A stretch of 7,872 nucleotides of DNA, taken from an uncultured Bacillota bacterium (GTDB lineage: Bacteria > Bacillota_I > Bacilli_A > RF39 > UBA660). The notes under the pieces are model-generated. The model had not been told where the DNA came from. It saw only the letters and a program-made list of their open reading frames with translations, and did not search any database. The first letter of the stretch is position 1, and each line of letters starts with the position of its first letter. The translations under genes and the position numbers were made by a program. Location of the stretch: positions 1 through 7,872 of the forward strand of contig CAMXBB010000060.1 in the NCBI GenBank assembly GCA_947179265.1, written 5' to 3'. Positions 1 to 6,231 of this stretch are shown here, piece by piece.

Positions 1-19
1 TCTTAAATCTTAAAACTTA

Positions 20-28
20 TGTTATAAT
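20..28 (+). promoter_or_regulatory. Extended -10 promoter of the first gene
   Basis: TG at 20-21, one base, then a perfect TATAAT at 23-28. The -35 hexamer would lie at about 1-6 and only partly matches, which an extended -10 tolerates. Transcription would start near 35. The in-frame ATG at 27 overlaps this box and so cannot be the translation start. The same TGnTATAAT form recurs at the other promoters in the window. Confidence 0.65.
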
Positions 29-50
29 GTATTTAGAGAGTAGTGTGAAA

Positions 51-515
51 ATGATGAAATTATTAAAATTCTTTAATAAACCACGTAATTTATATTTTAG
101 TATTATCGTTATGTTAACGGTAGTAGCTGGCTTAGCATCGATATCATTTTCATATTATATCGATGAATCTACTAATAATACCAAACTTGCATTAAGTATT
201 GTTGATAATGAGATTCAAAGTGAGGCATTAATTGATAATAAATTAACAGTTGAGAAAAATGAAACTAAGACATTCAATATGTTTATTATAAGTAATAATA
301 ATTTTGAAAGTATCTATAAATTATTTTATAAAGCAGATGATAAAGTAGAAGTGAAAGTCGATCGTATATATCCTTCTATTGGATCTCATGATGTTAGAAT
401 AGTTAAGATAACAGTTAGTAATTATTCTAATAAAGCCGAAGAGGTTGAAATTGGTATCAAATCAGGTTATTTGAATACTAATGTTGAAATCGAAGGAAAA
501 GAAATAACACGATAA
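51..515 (+). CDS. Small membrane-anchored extracellular protein, family unknown
   Basis: This is a 154-residue protein of unknown function. A short basic N-terminus (KLLKFFNKPRN) precedes one hydrophobic segment at about residues 15-37, which is either a signal anchor or an uncleaved signal peptide. About 115 polar residues rich in Asn, Lys and alternating beta-type patterns follow, probably outside the cell. The C-terminal part (VKITVSNYSN, then GIKSGYLNTNVEI) resembles the last strands of camelysin/TasA-like or Ig-like surface domains of Firmicutes. That is an impression from pattern only. The open frame extends up to 27, but 27 lies inside the -10 box. An AGAGAG at 35-40 favours ATG 51, with GTG 45 or ATG 54 as alternatives. 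The gene is monocistronic: its own promoter lies just upstream and a terminator follows the stop. Confidence 0.75.
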   Translation: MMKLLKFFNKPRNLYFSIIVMLTVVAGLASISFSYYIDESTNNTKLALSIVDNEIQSEALIDNKLTVEKNETKTFNMFIISNNNFESIYKLFYKADDKVEVKVDRIYPSIGSHDVRIVKITVSNYSNKAEEVEIGIKSGYLNTNVEIEGKEITR

Positions 516-550
516 AAAAAGATTTAGATAATTCTAAATCTTTTTATTTT
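516..550. terminator. Bidirectional rho-independent terminator between convergent genes
   Basis: A 13-bp perfect stem (516-528 with 533-545) with a TAAT loop. On the plus strand it runs into TTTTTATTTT. On the minus strand it runs into seven Ts (complement of 514-520). It lies directly after the stop at 513-515 and overlaps the stop of the minus gene (544-546), so it serves both convergent genes. Confidence 0.88.
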
Positions 551-1302
551 AATTTTGCTTGAACTATTTCTGGTAATAGTTTTTTATGTAGATATAATAC
601 ACTATCAGCATTACGGATGTTACCAGTTTTATCGATATTTGTACTATATTCTGCTCCACCATTAGAGCAACGGAATGTGTACCATAGTCTATATCCACCA
701 GAATATTCTCTAGAAGCCACAACTTTACCGAAGTCATCAGGGATTATGATTGAATCTCTTACCTCTTCAACATGATATCCATCATGCTCTACAGAGATAT
801 CGAAAGTTCCAGAAGTATCTTTTAATTGATAATTTGCATAAAAAGTACCATCTGTTAATGCTTCTTTAAATGCTGTTAATTCTTCCAAGTAATCACTTAC
901 TAGCATCATATCTAATTTTGATTTTAGATTTTTATTTTCTAAAAGATAGTTTAGGACATCCTCATTTATTGAATAACTTGGATATGAAGACTTACCTACT
1001 TTGGTATATTTTGAAACCTTAAAGTCATTTTCAGACATATAGCTTAATAATAGATTTAATCTAGGTTCTCCATCCTCACTATATTGAACACCATCAATAT
1101 AACTATCTTTATCAATCATAGAGTTAGATATATCCCTTAATCTTAATAATTTAGCATATACTTCTTTTTTCTCTAATTCGATTAAATCTCTTAGAGTGAT
1201 AAAATCACTATCTTCAAGACCTAATCCTTTGAAGTAAAATCTAGGTATAGTTGGATTATTTAAAACCTCTCTTGCAGTATCCCATGGTTTTGCTCCAAAC
1301 AT
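544..1302 (-). CDS. Hypothetical cytoplasmic protein (252 aa)
   Basis: I do not recognise a family. The 252-residue product has no signal peptide and no membrane segment, and only one cysteine (C212), so a cytoplasmic location is inferred. Residues 30-150 look mostly helical and charged (LRDLIELEKKEVYAKLLRLR, then VSDYLEELTAFKEAL). Residues 155-225 look beta-rich and aromatic (TFDISVEHDGYHVEEV, GGYRLWYTF). Position and length give no hint of truncation. The start is well supported: ATG at 1302-1300 follows AGGAGGT at 1315-1309 by six bases. It has its own extended -10 promoter, divergent from the glycosyltransferase, and ends in the shared bidirectional terminator, so it is probably a single-gene unit. 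It could be a lineage-specific protein of gut or anaerobic Firmicutes. Confidence 0.8.
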   Translation of the reverse strand: MFGAKPWDTAREVLNNPTIPRFYFKGLGLEDSDFITLRDLIELEKKEVYAKLLRLRDISNSMIDKDSYIDGVQYSEDGEPRLNLLLSYMSENDFKVSKYTKVGKSSYPSYSINEDVLNYLLENKNLKSKLDMMLVSDYLEELTAFKEALTDGTFYANYQLKDTSGTFDISVEHDGYHVEEVRDSIIIPDDFGKVVASREYSGGYRLWYTFRCSNGGAEYSTNIDKTGNIRNADSVLYLHKKLLPEIVQAKLK

Positions 1303-1334
1303 ATTTGCACCTCCTGTTCAAATTTATGTTTTAT

Positions 1335-1343
1335 ATTCTAGCA
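1335..1343 (-). promoter_or_regulatory. Extended -10 promoter of the 252-aa gene
   Basis: Read on the minus strand, TGC TAGAAT (1343 to 1335) is an extended -10 one mismatch from TATAAT. The start point would be near 1328, just ahead of the AGGAGGT at 1315-1309. No good -35 is visible (best about three matches), as expected for an extended -10. Confidence 0.5.
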
Positions 1344-1358
1344 TAATTATTTAATAAA

Positions 1359-1367
1359 TGATATAAT
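1359..1367 (+). promoter_or_regulatory. Extended -10 promoter of the glycosyltransferase gene
   Basis: TGA TATAAT at 1359-1367 is a perfect extended -10, with transcription expected near 1374. A GTGAGGT ribosome site at 1385-1391 and ATG 1397 follow. Its -35 region overlaps the -10 of the divergent minus-strand promoter. Confidence 0.6.
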
Positions 1368-1396
1368 TATTTTAATAAATTTTAGTGAGGTAAATT

Positions 1397-2398
1397 ATGA
1401 AGTACATTTCGTTTGTAGTTCCTTGTTATAATTCCCAAGATTATATGGAACATTGCATTGAAACTCTACTTATTGGAAAAGAAGATGTAGAGATTATTAT
1501 CATAGATGATGGATCTAGTGATAATACAGGTAAAATAGCTGATGATTACCAAAAGAAATATCCGACAATTGTAAAAGCTATTCATCAAAAAAATGGTGGA
1601 CATGGTGAAGGTATCAATACTGGACTTAAACATGCTACTGGTAAATATTTTAAGGTAGTAGACAGTGATGACTGGGTAGATAAGAAAGCATATAAGACAT
1701 TACTTCGAAAGATTAAAAATATTGATTCTGATCTAATTGTTATGAATTATGTTTATTCTTATGTAGATGGAAGAAAAGATCAAACTATATCTTTTAAAAA
1801 CGTATTTAAAGATGATAAGGAGATTACTTGGAGTGAAATAGGTAAGTTTAAATTAACTCAATATCCTTCACTTCATTCATTAATGTATAAGAAGAGTGTA
1901 CTAGATAAGAGTAAGATTAACTTACCTAAACATGTATTCTATGAGGATAATCTATTTATCTACTGGCCTATGCCAAATACCGAAACAATCTATTATTTAG
2001 ATTTAGATTTCTATAGATATTTTATTGGTAGAGCAGATCAATCTATACAAGAACCACAACTTATTAAAAGAAGCTCTCATCAAGTATTGGTATCAAGAGA
2101 AGTATGTAATAAATATGATTTAGATGAAATTAAAGATAAGAAGTTAAGAAAGTTAATGCAAAGGGAATGTGCATTCCTTATGACTTTAGGTATTGTTTTC
2201 TCTAGACTAGCTTTTAATGAAGAGGGAGAAAAACAATATAAACAATTATGGGAAGATGTAAAAAAAGGTAATCCAAAACTATATAAAAAGATTAGATGGA
2301 CTTCTATGGCAACATTTGTAAGCCTTCCAGGTCCTGTAGGTAGATTTATATCTATCAATGGATATCGTTTTGCACATAAATTAGTAAAATTTAATTAA
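1397..2398 (+). CDS. Glycosyltransferase family 2 (GT-A fold)
   Basis: This 333-residue inverting-type GT2 enzyme would transfer a sugar from a nucleotide-sugar donor to a glycan or other cell-envelope acceptor at the cytoplasmic face. Visible hallmarks are the N-terminal strand FVVPCYNS (residues 6-13), the nucleotide-binding IIIIDDGSSDNT (33-44), NGG..EG.NTGL (66-77), and the metal-binding DSDDW at 89-93 (DxD = D89, D91). The C-terminal 150 residues are helical and likely set acceptor choice. No membrane segment is seen, so it is soluble or peripheral. Donor and acceptor cannot be told from sequence, and no other envelope-sugar genes adjoin it. It is transcribed from its own promoter and closed by its own terminator. 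The length is ordinary for the family. The family call is firm; the substrate is unknown. Confidence 0.93.
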   Translation: MKYISFVVPCYNSQDYMEHCIETLLIGKEDVEIIIIDDGSSDNTGKIADDYQKKYPTIVKAIHQKNGGHGEGINTGLKHATGKYFKVVDSDDWVDKKAYKTLLRKIKNIDSDLIVMNYVYSYVDGRKDQTISFKNVFKDDKEITWSEIGKFKLTQYPSLHSLMYKKSVLDKSKINLPKHVFYEDNLFIYWPMPNTETIYYLDLDFYRYFIGRADQSIQEPQLIKRSSHQVLVSREVCNKYDLDEIKDKKLRKLMQRECAFLMTLGIVFSRLAFNEEGEKQYKQLWEDVKKGNPKLYKKIRWTSMATFVSLPGPVGRFISINGYRFAHKLVKFN

Positions 2399-2422
2399 CT
2401 GTAGATAACTACAGTTTTTTTT
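2397..2422 (+). terminator. Rho-independent terminator after the glycosyltransferase
   Basis: AACTGTAG (2397-2404) pairs with CTACAGTT (2409-2416) around an ATAA loop, giving an 8-bp stem that starts inside the stop codon. Eight Ts (2415-2422) follow. The ribosome binding site of the next gene starts only five bases after the T tract. Confidence 0.82.
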
Positions 2423-2426
2423 CTCT

Positions 2427-2434
2427 AGGAGGTG
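2427..2434 (+). promoter_or_regulatory. Strong ribosome binding site of the U32 gene
   Basis: AGGAGGTG lies six bases (from the last G of AGGAGG) before ATG 2439 and fixes that start. No room remains for a promoter between the preceding terminator and this site. Confidence 0.85.
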
Positions 2435-2438
2435 AATT

Positions 2439-4661
2439 ATGAAAGAACTTTTAGTACCAGCAGGTAATATGGAATGTTTAACTGTTGCAATTCATTCAGG
2501 AGCAGATGCTATCTATGTTGGTGGAAAGAAATTTGGAGCACGAGCTTTTGCAAATAACTTTTCTGATGAAGAAATGGTGGAAGCAATTAAATTATGTCAT
2601 TTATATGGTGTAAAACTATATGTTACAGTTAATACTTTGATCCATGAAAGTGAATTTGATGAGTCCGTAGAGTATGTTAAATTTTTATATGAAAATGGTG
2701 TAGATGCAGTTATCATGCAAGATATCGGGCTTATATCATATGTTAGAAAAATTATACCTGGCCTTGAAATTCATGCTTCTACCCAAGTTCATAATACAAA
2801 TCAAGATACTTTCGAGTTTTTTAAAGATTTAGGTGTTAAGAGAGTAGTTCTTGCACGTGAGCTTAGTGTAGATGAAATCGATAATATCGATACTCCTTTA
2901 GAGAAAGAAGCCTTTATCCATGGAGCAATATGTGTAGCTTATTCGGGACAATGTCTATTTTCTTCATGTATTTTAAATCGAAGTGGTAATCGTGGTGAAT
3001 GTGCACAGATGTGTCGCCTTCCATATAAACTTATTTGTGGAGATACTGAAATAAAGACAGATGGTGAATATCTTTTATCTCCTAAGGAACTTAATAGTAG
3101 TGAAGACTTTGAGCGAATCTTAAAATCATCAATCTATTCCTTAAAGATTGAGGGAAGGATGAAAAGTCCAGAATATGTTGGTTGTGTAACAAGATTATAC
3201 CGTGACCTTTTGAATAAATATTATCGTGGTGAAAAGCTTGAAGTAAATCAAGATATTTTAAATGATTTAATGGTAATATTTAATCGTAAGTATACTAAAG
3301 GTTTTATAAATAATGTTGAAACTTCCGAACTTATGAACATTAAAACTAGTAATCATCTAGGTGTTCATTTAGGTAAGGTAATCGATGTTAATTCTAAATA
3401 TGTTTGGGTAAAGTTAGATAATGATATCAATCAAGGAGATGGAGTGCGTTTTAACACATCAAATGAAGGAATGATAGCAAATTTTATCTACGATAAGAAG
3501 GAACGCTTGATAAATGAGGCAGTATCAGGAGATATTATTCTTCTTGATAATCGTTTTAATATTAAAAGAGATGAAGAGGTATCTAAAACATTAGATGTTA
3601 AAGTTAGAGATAAATATCTTAGTATTGAACAAAAGAGAATTCCTATAAATATAAATCTAATAGCTCATAAGAATGAAGAGATGATTTTAACAATTGATGA
3701 TGGTAAGAATTATGTAACAGTAAGCTTTGGTAAAGTAGAAAGCGCATTATCATCACCAATAAGTGAAGAAAAAATAGTTGCTCAATTATCTAAACTTGGT
3801 GGAACACCTTATAAAGTAGGTAATATCACTATTGATATGGATGATGATATATTTATCAATATTAAAGATATCAATGAAATAAGAAGATTAGCAGTTGAAG
3901 AATTAAATTATGAAAGATGTAAGATAAATGTTGAAAAGTATAGAGATATCAACATTGAAACTGAAGATAATGATTATGATGAAAAAGTGCGAATTAATGT
4001 CTTAGTGCGCAATGAAGAGCAATTAAAGTGGTCATTAGCTAATAATATTGATATCATATATGTTCCTGATATTAAGTTATATGAAAAGTATAAAGATAAT
4101 GAAAACGTGTTATATCGAACTAATCGAGTTAAGGATACTAATACATTCAAATCTCTAGTAACAGAGTTGGGCTCATTAAATAGAATCAGATCAGGAGTAG
4201 GTGATTATTTCTTAAATGTTACTAATCACCATACGATTGATGAAATGAGTAAATATTTAGATCGTTTAACATTATCAATAGAATTAGATGATTTAGAAAT
4301 AGCTAATATTATGAATCATTATAATAATAAAAAGAATATGGAGATAATCATCTATGGAACATATGAACTTATGATTACCAAATATTGCATGTTAAATCTT
4401 TTAGTTAATAAAGATAAGATATGTCATGTATGTTCTAATGATAAGGCATATTACTTAGTTGATCGTAATAATGCTCGCTATAGAATAATAAATGAACCAG
4501 TAAATCATTTAACGCATATTATGAATGCTACTAAATGTGATAAAATAGAAAAGGCTTCTATGTATAAGGATTTAGGTATTAATAATTTCCGATTAGAGTT
4601 ATTAGATGAAACAACTGAAGAACTAAATAGCTTACTAGATAGAATAAGAGAGGTAATATGA
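2439..4661 (+). CDS. U32 family protein with DUF3656-type architecture, likely RNA hydroxylase
   Basis: This 740-residue protein is annotated in its family as peptidase U32. Characterised bacterial relatives are not proteases but Fe-S enzymes: RlhA hydroxylates 23S rRNA C2501 and TrhP hydroxylates tRNA U34. Seen here: the N-terminal LLVPAGN...A..GADAIYVGG start (4-29), HASTQVHNTN (112-121), the near-canonical U32 signature from E157 to S175 (ExFxxGAIC....GxC), and KIEGRMKSPEYV (236-247). Likely [4Fe-4S] ligands are C165, C172, C188 and C192. The middle (about 380-510) fits DUF3656. The C-terminal third carries four more cysteines (C650, C662, C665, C700) near VDR, as in long Firmicute members. 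The size and layout are closer to RlhA than to TrhP. It is the first gene of a coupled trio, overlapping the next by ATGA. Family is certain; the exact RNA target is inferred and unknown. Confidence 0.9.
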   Translation: MKELLVPAGNMECLTVAIHSGADAIYVGGKKFGARAFANNFSDEEMVEAIKLCHLYGVKLYVTVNTLIHESEFDESVEYVKFLYENGVDAVIMQDIGLISYVRKIIPGLEIHASTQVHNTNQDTFEFFKDLGVKRVVLARELSVDEIDNIDTPLEKEAFIHGAICVAYSGQCLFSSCILNRSGNRGECAQMCRLPYKLICGDTEIKTDGEYLLSPKELNSSEDFERILKSSIYSLKIEGRMKSPEYVGCVTRLYRDLLNKYYRGEKLEVNQDILNDLMVIFNRKYTKGFINNVETSELMNIKTSNHLGVHLGKVIDVNSKYVWVKLDNDINQGDGVRFNTSNEGMIANFIYDKKERLINEAVSGDIILLDNRFNIKRDEEVSKTLDVKVRDKYLSIEQKRIPININLIAHKNEEMILTIDDGKNYVTVSFGKVESALSSPISEEKIVAQLSKLGGTPYKVGNITIDMDDDIFINIKDINEIRRLAVEELNYERCKINVEKYRDINIETEDNDYDEKVRINVLVRNEEQLKWSLANNIDIIYVPDIKLYEKYKDNENVLYRTNRVKDTNTFKSLVTELGSLNRIRSGVGDYFLNVTNHHTIDEMSKYLDRLTLSIELDDLEIANIMNHYNNKKNMEIIIYGTYELMITKYCMLNLLVNKDKICHVCSNDKAYYLVDRNNARYRIINEPVNHLTHIMNATKCDKIEKASMYKDLGINNFRLELLDETTEELNSLLDRIREVI

Positions 4662-5161
4662 AAAAGAGGATAATCATTATTGGAGTTGCTCTTGTGATAT
4701 TAATCATATTAGCAGTATTAGTATTTAATAAGAAAGAAGATGTTTTTGAAGATTTACCAACTTATCAAGGAAATATTGTTTGTACAATAGAGGGTTATGA
4801 TAAAATCGATGGAAGAGAAATACCTTATAAAACTAAAGCTTATCTAACTGTGGAAGATGATTATCTTTTATCAATAGTGTATCAAACAGTAACGGAAAAT
4901 CAAAAAGACGATATGTTATCTAGTATTTTAAAAATATATAATGAAATTGATGGAATTACAGTGTTTACTGATCGTAATGAAGATTATTATGTATTAACGA
5001 TAAAATATGATTATACAACTATTGATTTAAAGCAAGTTGATGAAAAGTTTGGTGATATATTAGATCAAGATTCTTTCTTTAAAAGATATAAGAAGATACC
5101 AATAAACTACGGAGAATATAAAGCAGTTGAATTGAAGGGATATGAGTGTCATGAAAATTAA
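4658..5161 (+). CDS. Small single-pass membrane protein, function unknown
   Basis: This is a 167-residue protein with one very hydrophobic N-terminal helix (residues 4-23, IIIIGVALVILIILAVLVF) after MKKR. An acidic, beta-patterned domain of about 140 residues follows, predicted outside the membrane. There is no lipobox cysteine, so it is an anchored protein rather than a lipoprotein. Only two cysteines occur, C42 near the membrane end and C164 four residues from the C-terminus; they could form a disulfide closing the domain. The outer domain loosely recalls small DUF1307-like (YehR) proteins, but I cannot assign it. The start is set by AAGAGAGGT at 4646-4654. ATG 4658 overlaps the U32 stop in ATGA, indicating translational coupling. 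Its 3' end overlaps the pyrophosphatase start by 11 nt. Confidence 0.8.
   Translation: MKKRIIIIGVALVILIILAVLVFNKKEDVFEDLPTYQGNIVCTIEGYDKIDGREIPYKTKAYLTVEDDYLLSIVYQTVTENQKDDMLSSILKIYNEIDGITVFTDRNEDYYVLTIKYDYTTIDLKQVDEKFGDILDQDSFFKRYKKIPINYGEYKAVELKGYECHEN
5134..5140 (+). promoter_or_regulatory. Ribosome binding site deciding the pyrophosphatase start
   Basis: GAAGGGA at 5134-5140 sits about ten bases before ATG 5151 but only one base before the in-frame ATG 5142. The spacing therefore favours 5151. The protein then begins MKINYVTGNKGK, which also matches where family members start. Confidence 0.6.
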
Positions 5162-5714
5162 TTATGTAACTGGAAATAAAGGTAAGGTTAGTCTAGCACA
5201 GATGATATTTGCTGATATGGATGTTGAAATCGTTCAATGCGATATGGAAACACCAGAAATTCAAGAACTAGATTGTAAGTTGGTAGCAACAGCATCAGCA
5301 AAATATGCAGCTGAAAAATTAAATATGCCAGTATTAAAAAATGATTCAGGTCTTTTTATCACTGCATTAAATGGTTTTCCAGGAGCATTAGCTAAGTATA
5401 CTGAACCAACTATCAAAAGAGATGGATATATTCGTTTAATGAATGGAATTGATAATCGTGAGTGTTACTGGGTAGAAGCTTTAGCTTATGCGGAACCAGG
5501 AATGGAACCCGTAGTATTTGAATCACGTAGCTATGGAACAATTGCTGATGTTCCTCGTGGAAGTAGAGGAGATGAATTCGATTATATCTTCATACCAAAG
5601 GGTGATAATAGAACATTTGCTGAAATGAGTGTTGATGAACAATTAAAATGCTTCGATAATAAAGCATATTTAGATCTATATAATTATTTAAAGCAATCAA
5701 AAAAAGAACTATAA
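5151..5714 (+). CDS. RdgB/HAM1-like non-canonical NTP pyrophosphatase, divergent
   Basis: Family members hydrolyse dITP, XTP and similar damaged purine nucleotides to the monophosphate plus pyrophosphate in the cytoplasm, keeping them out of DNA and RNA. Seen in this 187-residue protein: the phosphate-binding TGNKGK (7-12), catalytic-site NDSGL (64-68, D65), LNGFPGALAKY (73-83), and the late RG...FDYIFIP stretch (138-149) with AEM at 157-159. It departs from the family: YDPIF is FDYIF (D144 kept, Pro lost), and the C-terminal SHRxxA base-recognition motif is replaced by CFDNKA (167-172). The fold and N-terminal chemistry look intact, but base selectivity may differ. The start at 5151 is chosen on ribosome-site spacing; 5142 is possible. 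It is the last gene of the operon, followed by a terminator whose stem begins within its final codons. Confidence 0.85.
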   Translation: MKINYVTGNKGKVSLAQMIFADMDVEIVQCDMETPEIQELDCKLVATASAKYAAEKLNMPVLKNDSGLFITALNGFPGALAKYTEPTIKRDGYIRLMNGIDNRECYWVEALAYAEPGMEPVVFESRSYGTIADVPRGSRGDEFDYIFIPKGDNRTFAEMSVDEQLKCFDNKAYLDLYNYLKQSKKEL

Positions 5715-5760
5715 GTAAAGTGCTAAATTGGTGCTCACCTTATTCTAGTTCTTTTTTTCT
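5699..5760. terminator. Operon terminator, potentially bidirectional
   Basis: AAAAAGAACTA (5701-5711) pairs with TAGTTCTTTTT (5746-5756), an 11-bp stem. A second short helix, TAAG (5712-5715) with CTTA (5739-5742), and a GGTGCTCACC palindrome (5730-5739) lie inside a large loop. On the plus strand the stem runs into TTTTTTTCTTTT. On the minus strand it runs into seven Ts (complement of 5699-5705), so it could also stop a transcript coming from the intergenic island. Confidence 0.68.
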
Positions 5761-5816
5761 TTTCAATCTAGCTATTAAGTTGATTCTTATTAACCTTTAT
5801 ATGGGGGAAAGAAATC

Positions 5817-5852
5817 ATAATATGATTATCACTATTTTGGTAATCATATTAT
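5817..5852. repeat. 15-bp inverted repeat with 6-nt loop
   Basis: ATAATATGATTATCA (5817-5831) pairs with 5838-5852: fourteen Watson-Crick pairs and one G-T. No T tract follows on either strand, so it is not a standard terminator. It may be an RNA stem, a protein-binding palindrome or part of a larger fold. Confidence 0.6.
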
Positions 5853-5940
5853 TCTTCAATAATAGATCAATCCTAATAGCTTTCACTCTTATAAAAATAA
5901 GATCACTACTTAAAAATTTCGACATTTTTCGTCATATACT

Positions 5941-6107
5941 AAATTAAAAAATAAAATTCTTTATACATTTCTCTATTATGAGCTAGTACATATATCCGTA
6001 ATATATGTATGTATCACTAGAGGGAACACATGCATCCTGCAGAGGCATTCCATACGGTGTGGTCATCTTGCTTAATCATTGTTGTTAATTTGTAGCTTAT
6101 TTTCCAA
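5941..6107 (-). ncRNA. Hypothetical structured RNA of about 165 nt
   Basis: Inferred transcript from the minus extended -10 at 6114-6122 to the T-rich run ending near 5941. It contains the 52% G+C core with local pairings GGAA/TTCC (6023-6026 with 6048-6051) and TGC/GCA (6031-6033 with 6045-6047). It also contains the hairpin 5988-5995/6001-6008 closed by CTAGT/ACTAG. The size is in the range of small regulatory RNAs such as 6S, but I see no specific match to any named family. The strand is uncertain and the ends are guesses. A 20-codon open frame (6017-6079) lies inside it without a ribosome binding site. Confidence 0.25.
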
Positions 6108-6110
6108 AAC

Positions 6111-6231
6111 AATACTATAGCAACCTTTCCAAACTGTCTGTAATATTCATAAGTTATTAATAATAATCATTCATCATGAATTGCTTCATATTGATTATTA
6201 TTAATTATTGGTATGAATAACCCGTAGTATT
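6111..6231. repeat. Three-tier nested inverted repeat (121 bp)
   Basis: Arms 6111-6117/6225-6231 (AATACTA, 7 bp), 6144-6151/6212-6219 (TATTCATA, 8 bp) and 6156-6169/6192-6205 (14 bp) are nested in register, separated by internal loops, with a 22-nt apical loop. Very AT-rich sequence makes single short arms cheap. Three co-registered arms, one of 14 bp, are less easily chance. Confidence 0.5.
6114..6122 (-). promoter_or_regulatory. Possible extended -10 promoter inside the island
   Basis: On the minus strand TGC TATAGT (6122 to 6114) is one mismatch from the TGnTATAAT form used by the four gene promoters of this window. No good -35 is visible. Transcription would start near 6107 and enter the G+C-rich core at 6070-6021, with a T-rich stretch (complement of 5941-5960) about 150 nt on. 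Confidence 0.35.

Noticed and set aside
27..50. Upstream ATG at 27 as start of the first gene
   Set aside because: It overlaps the TATAAT box at 23-28, so it would not be on a transcript from that promoter; ATG 51 is preferred.
2080..2358. 92-codon minus-strand open frame
   Set aside because: It lies wholly inside the glycosyltransferase gene, has no ribosome binding site, and its translation resembles no protein; it is an antisense shadow.
5912..5935. Direct repeat TTTCGACAT / TTTCGTCAT
   Set aside because: Only two short imperfect copies in AT-rich DNA; no array, no spacing pattern, so not a CRISPR or iteron set.
5720..5947. 75-codon plus-strand open frame after the pyrophosphatase gene
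   Set aside because: Its GTG start sits in the terminator loop with no ribosome binding site, and its sequence is low-complexity hydrophobic translation of AT-rich hairpin DNA.
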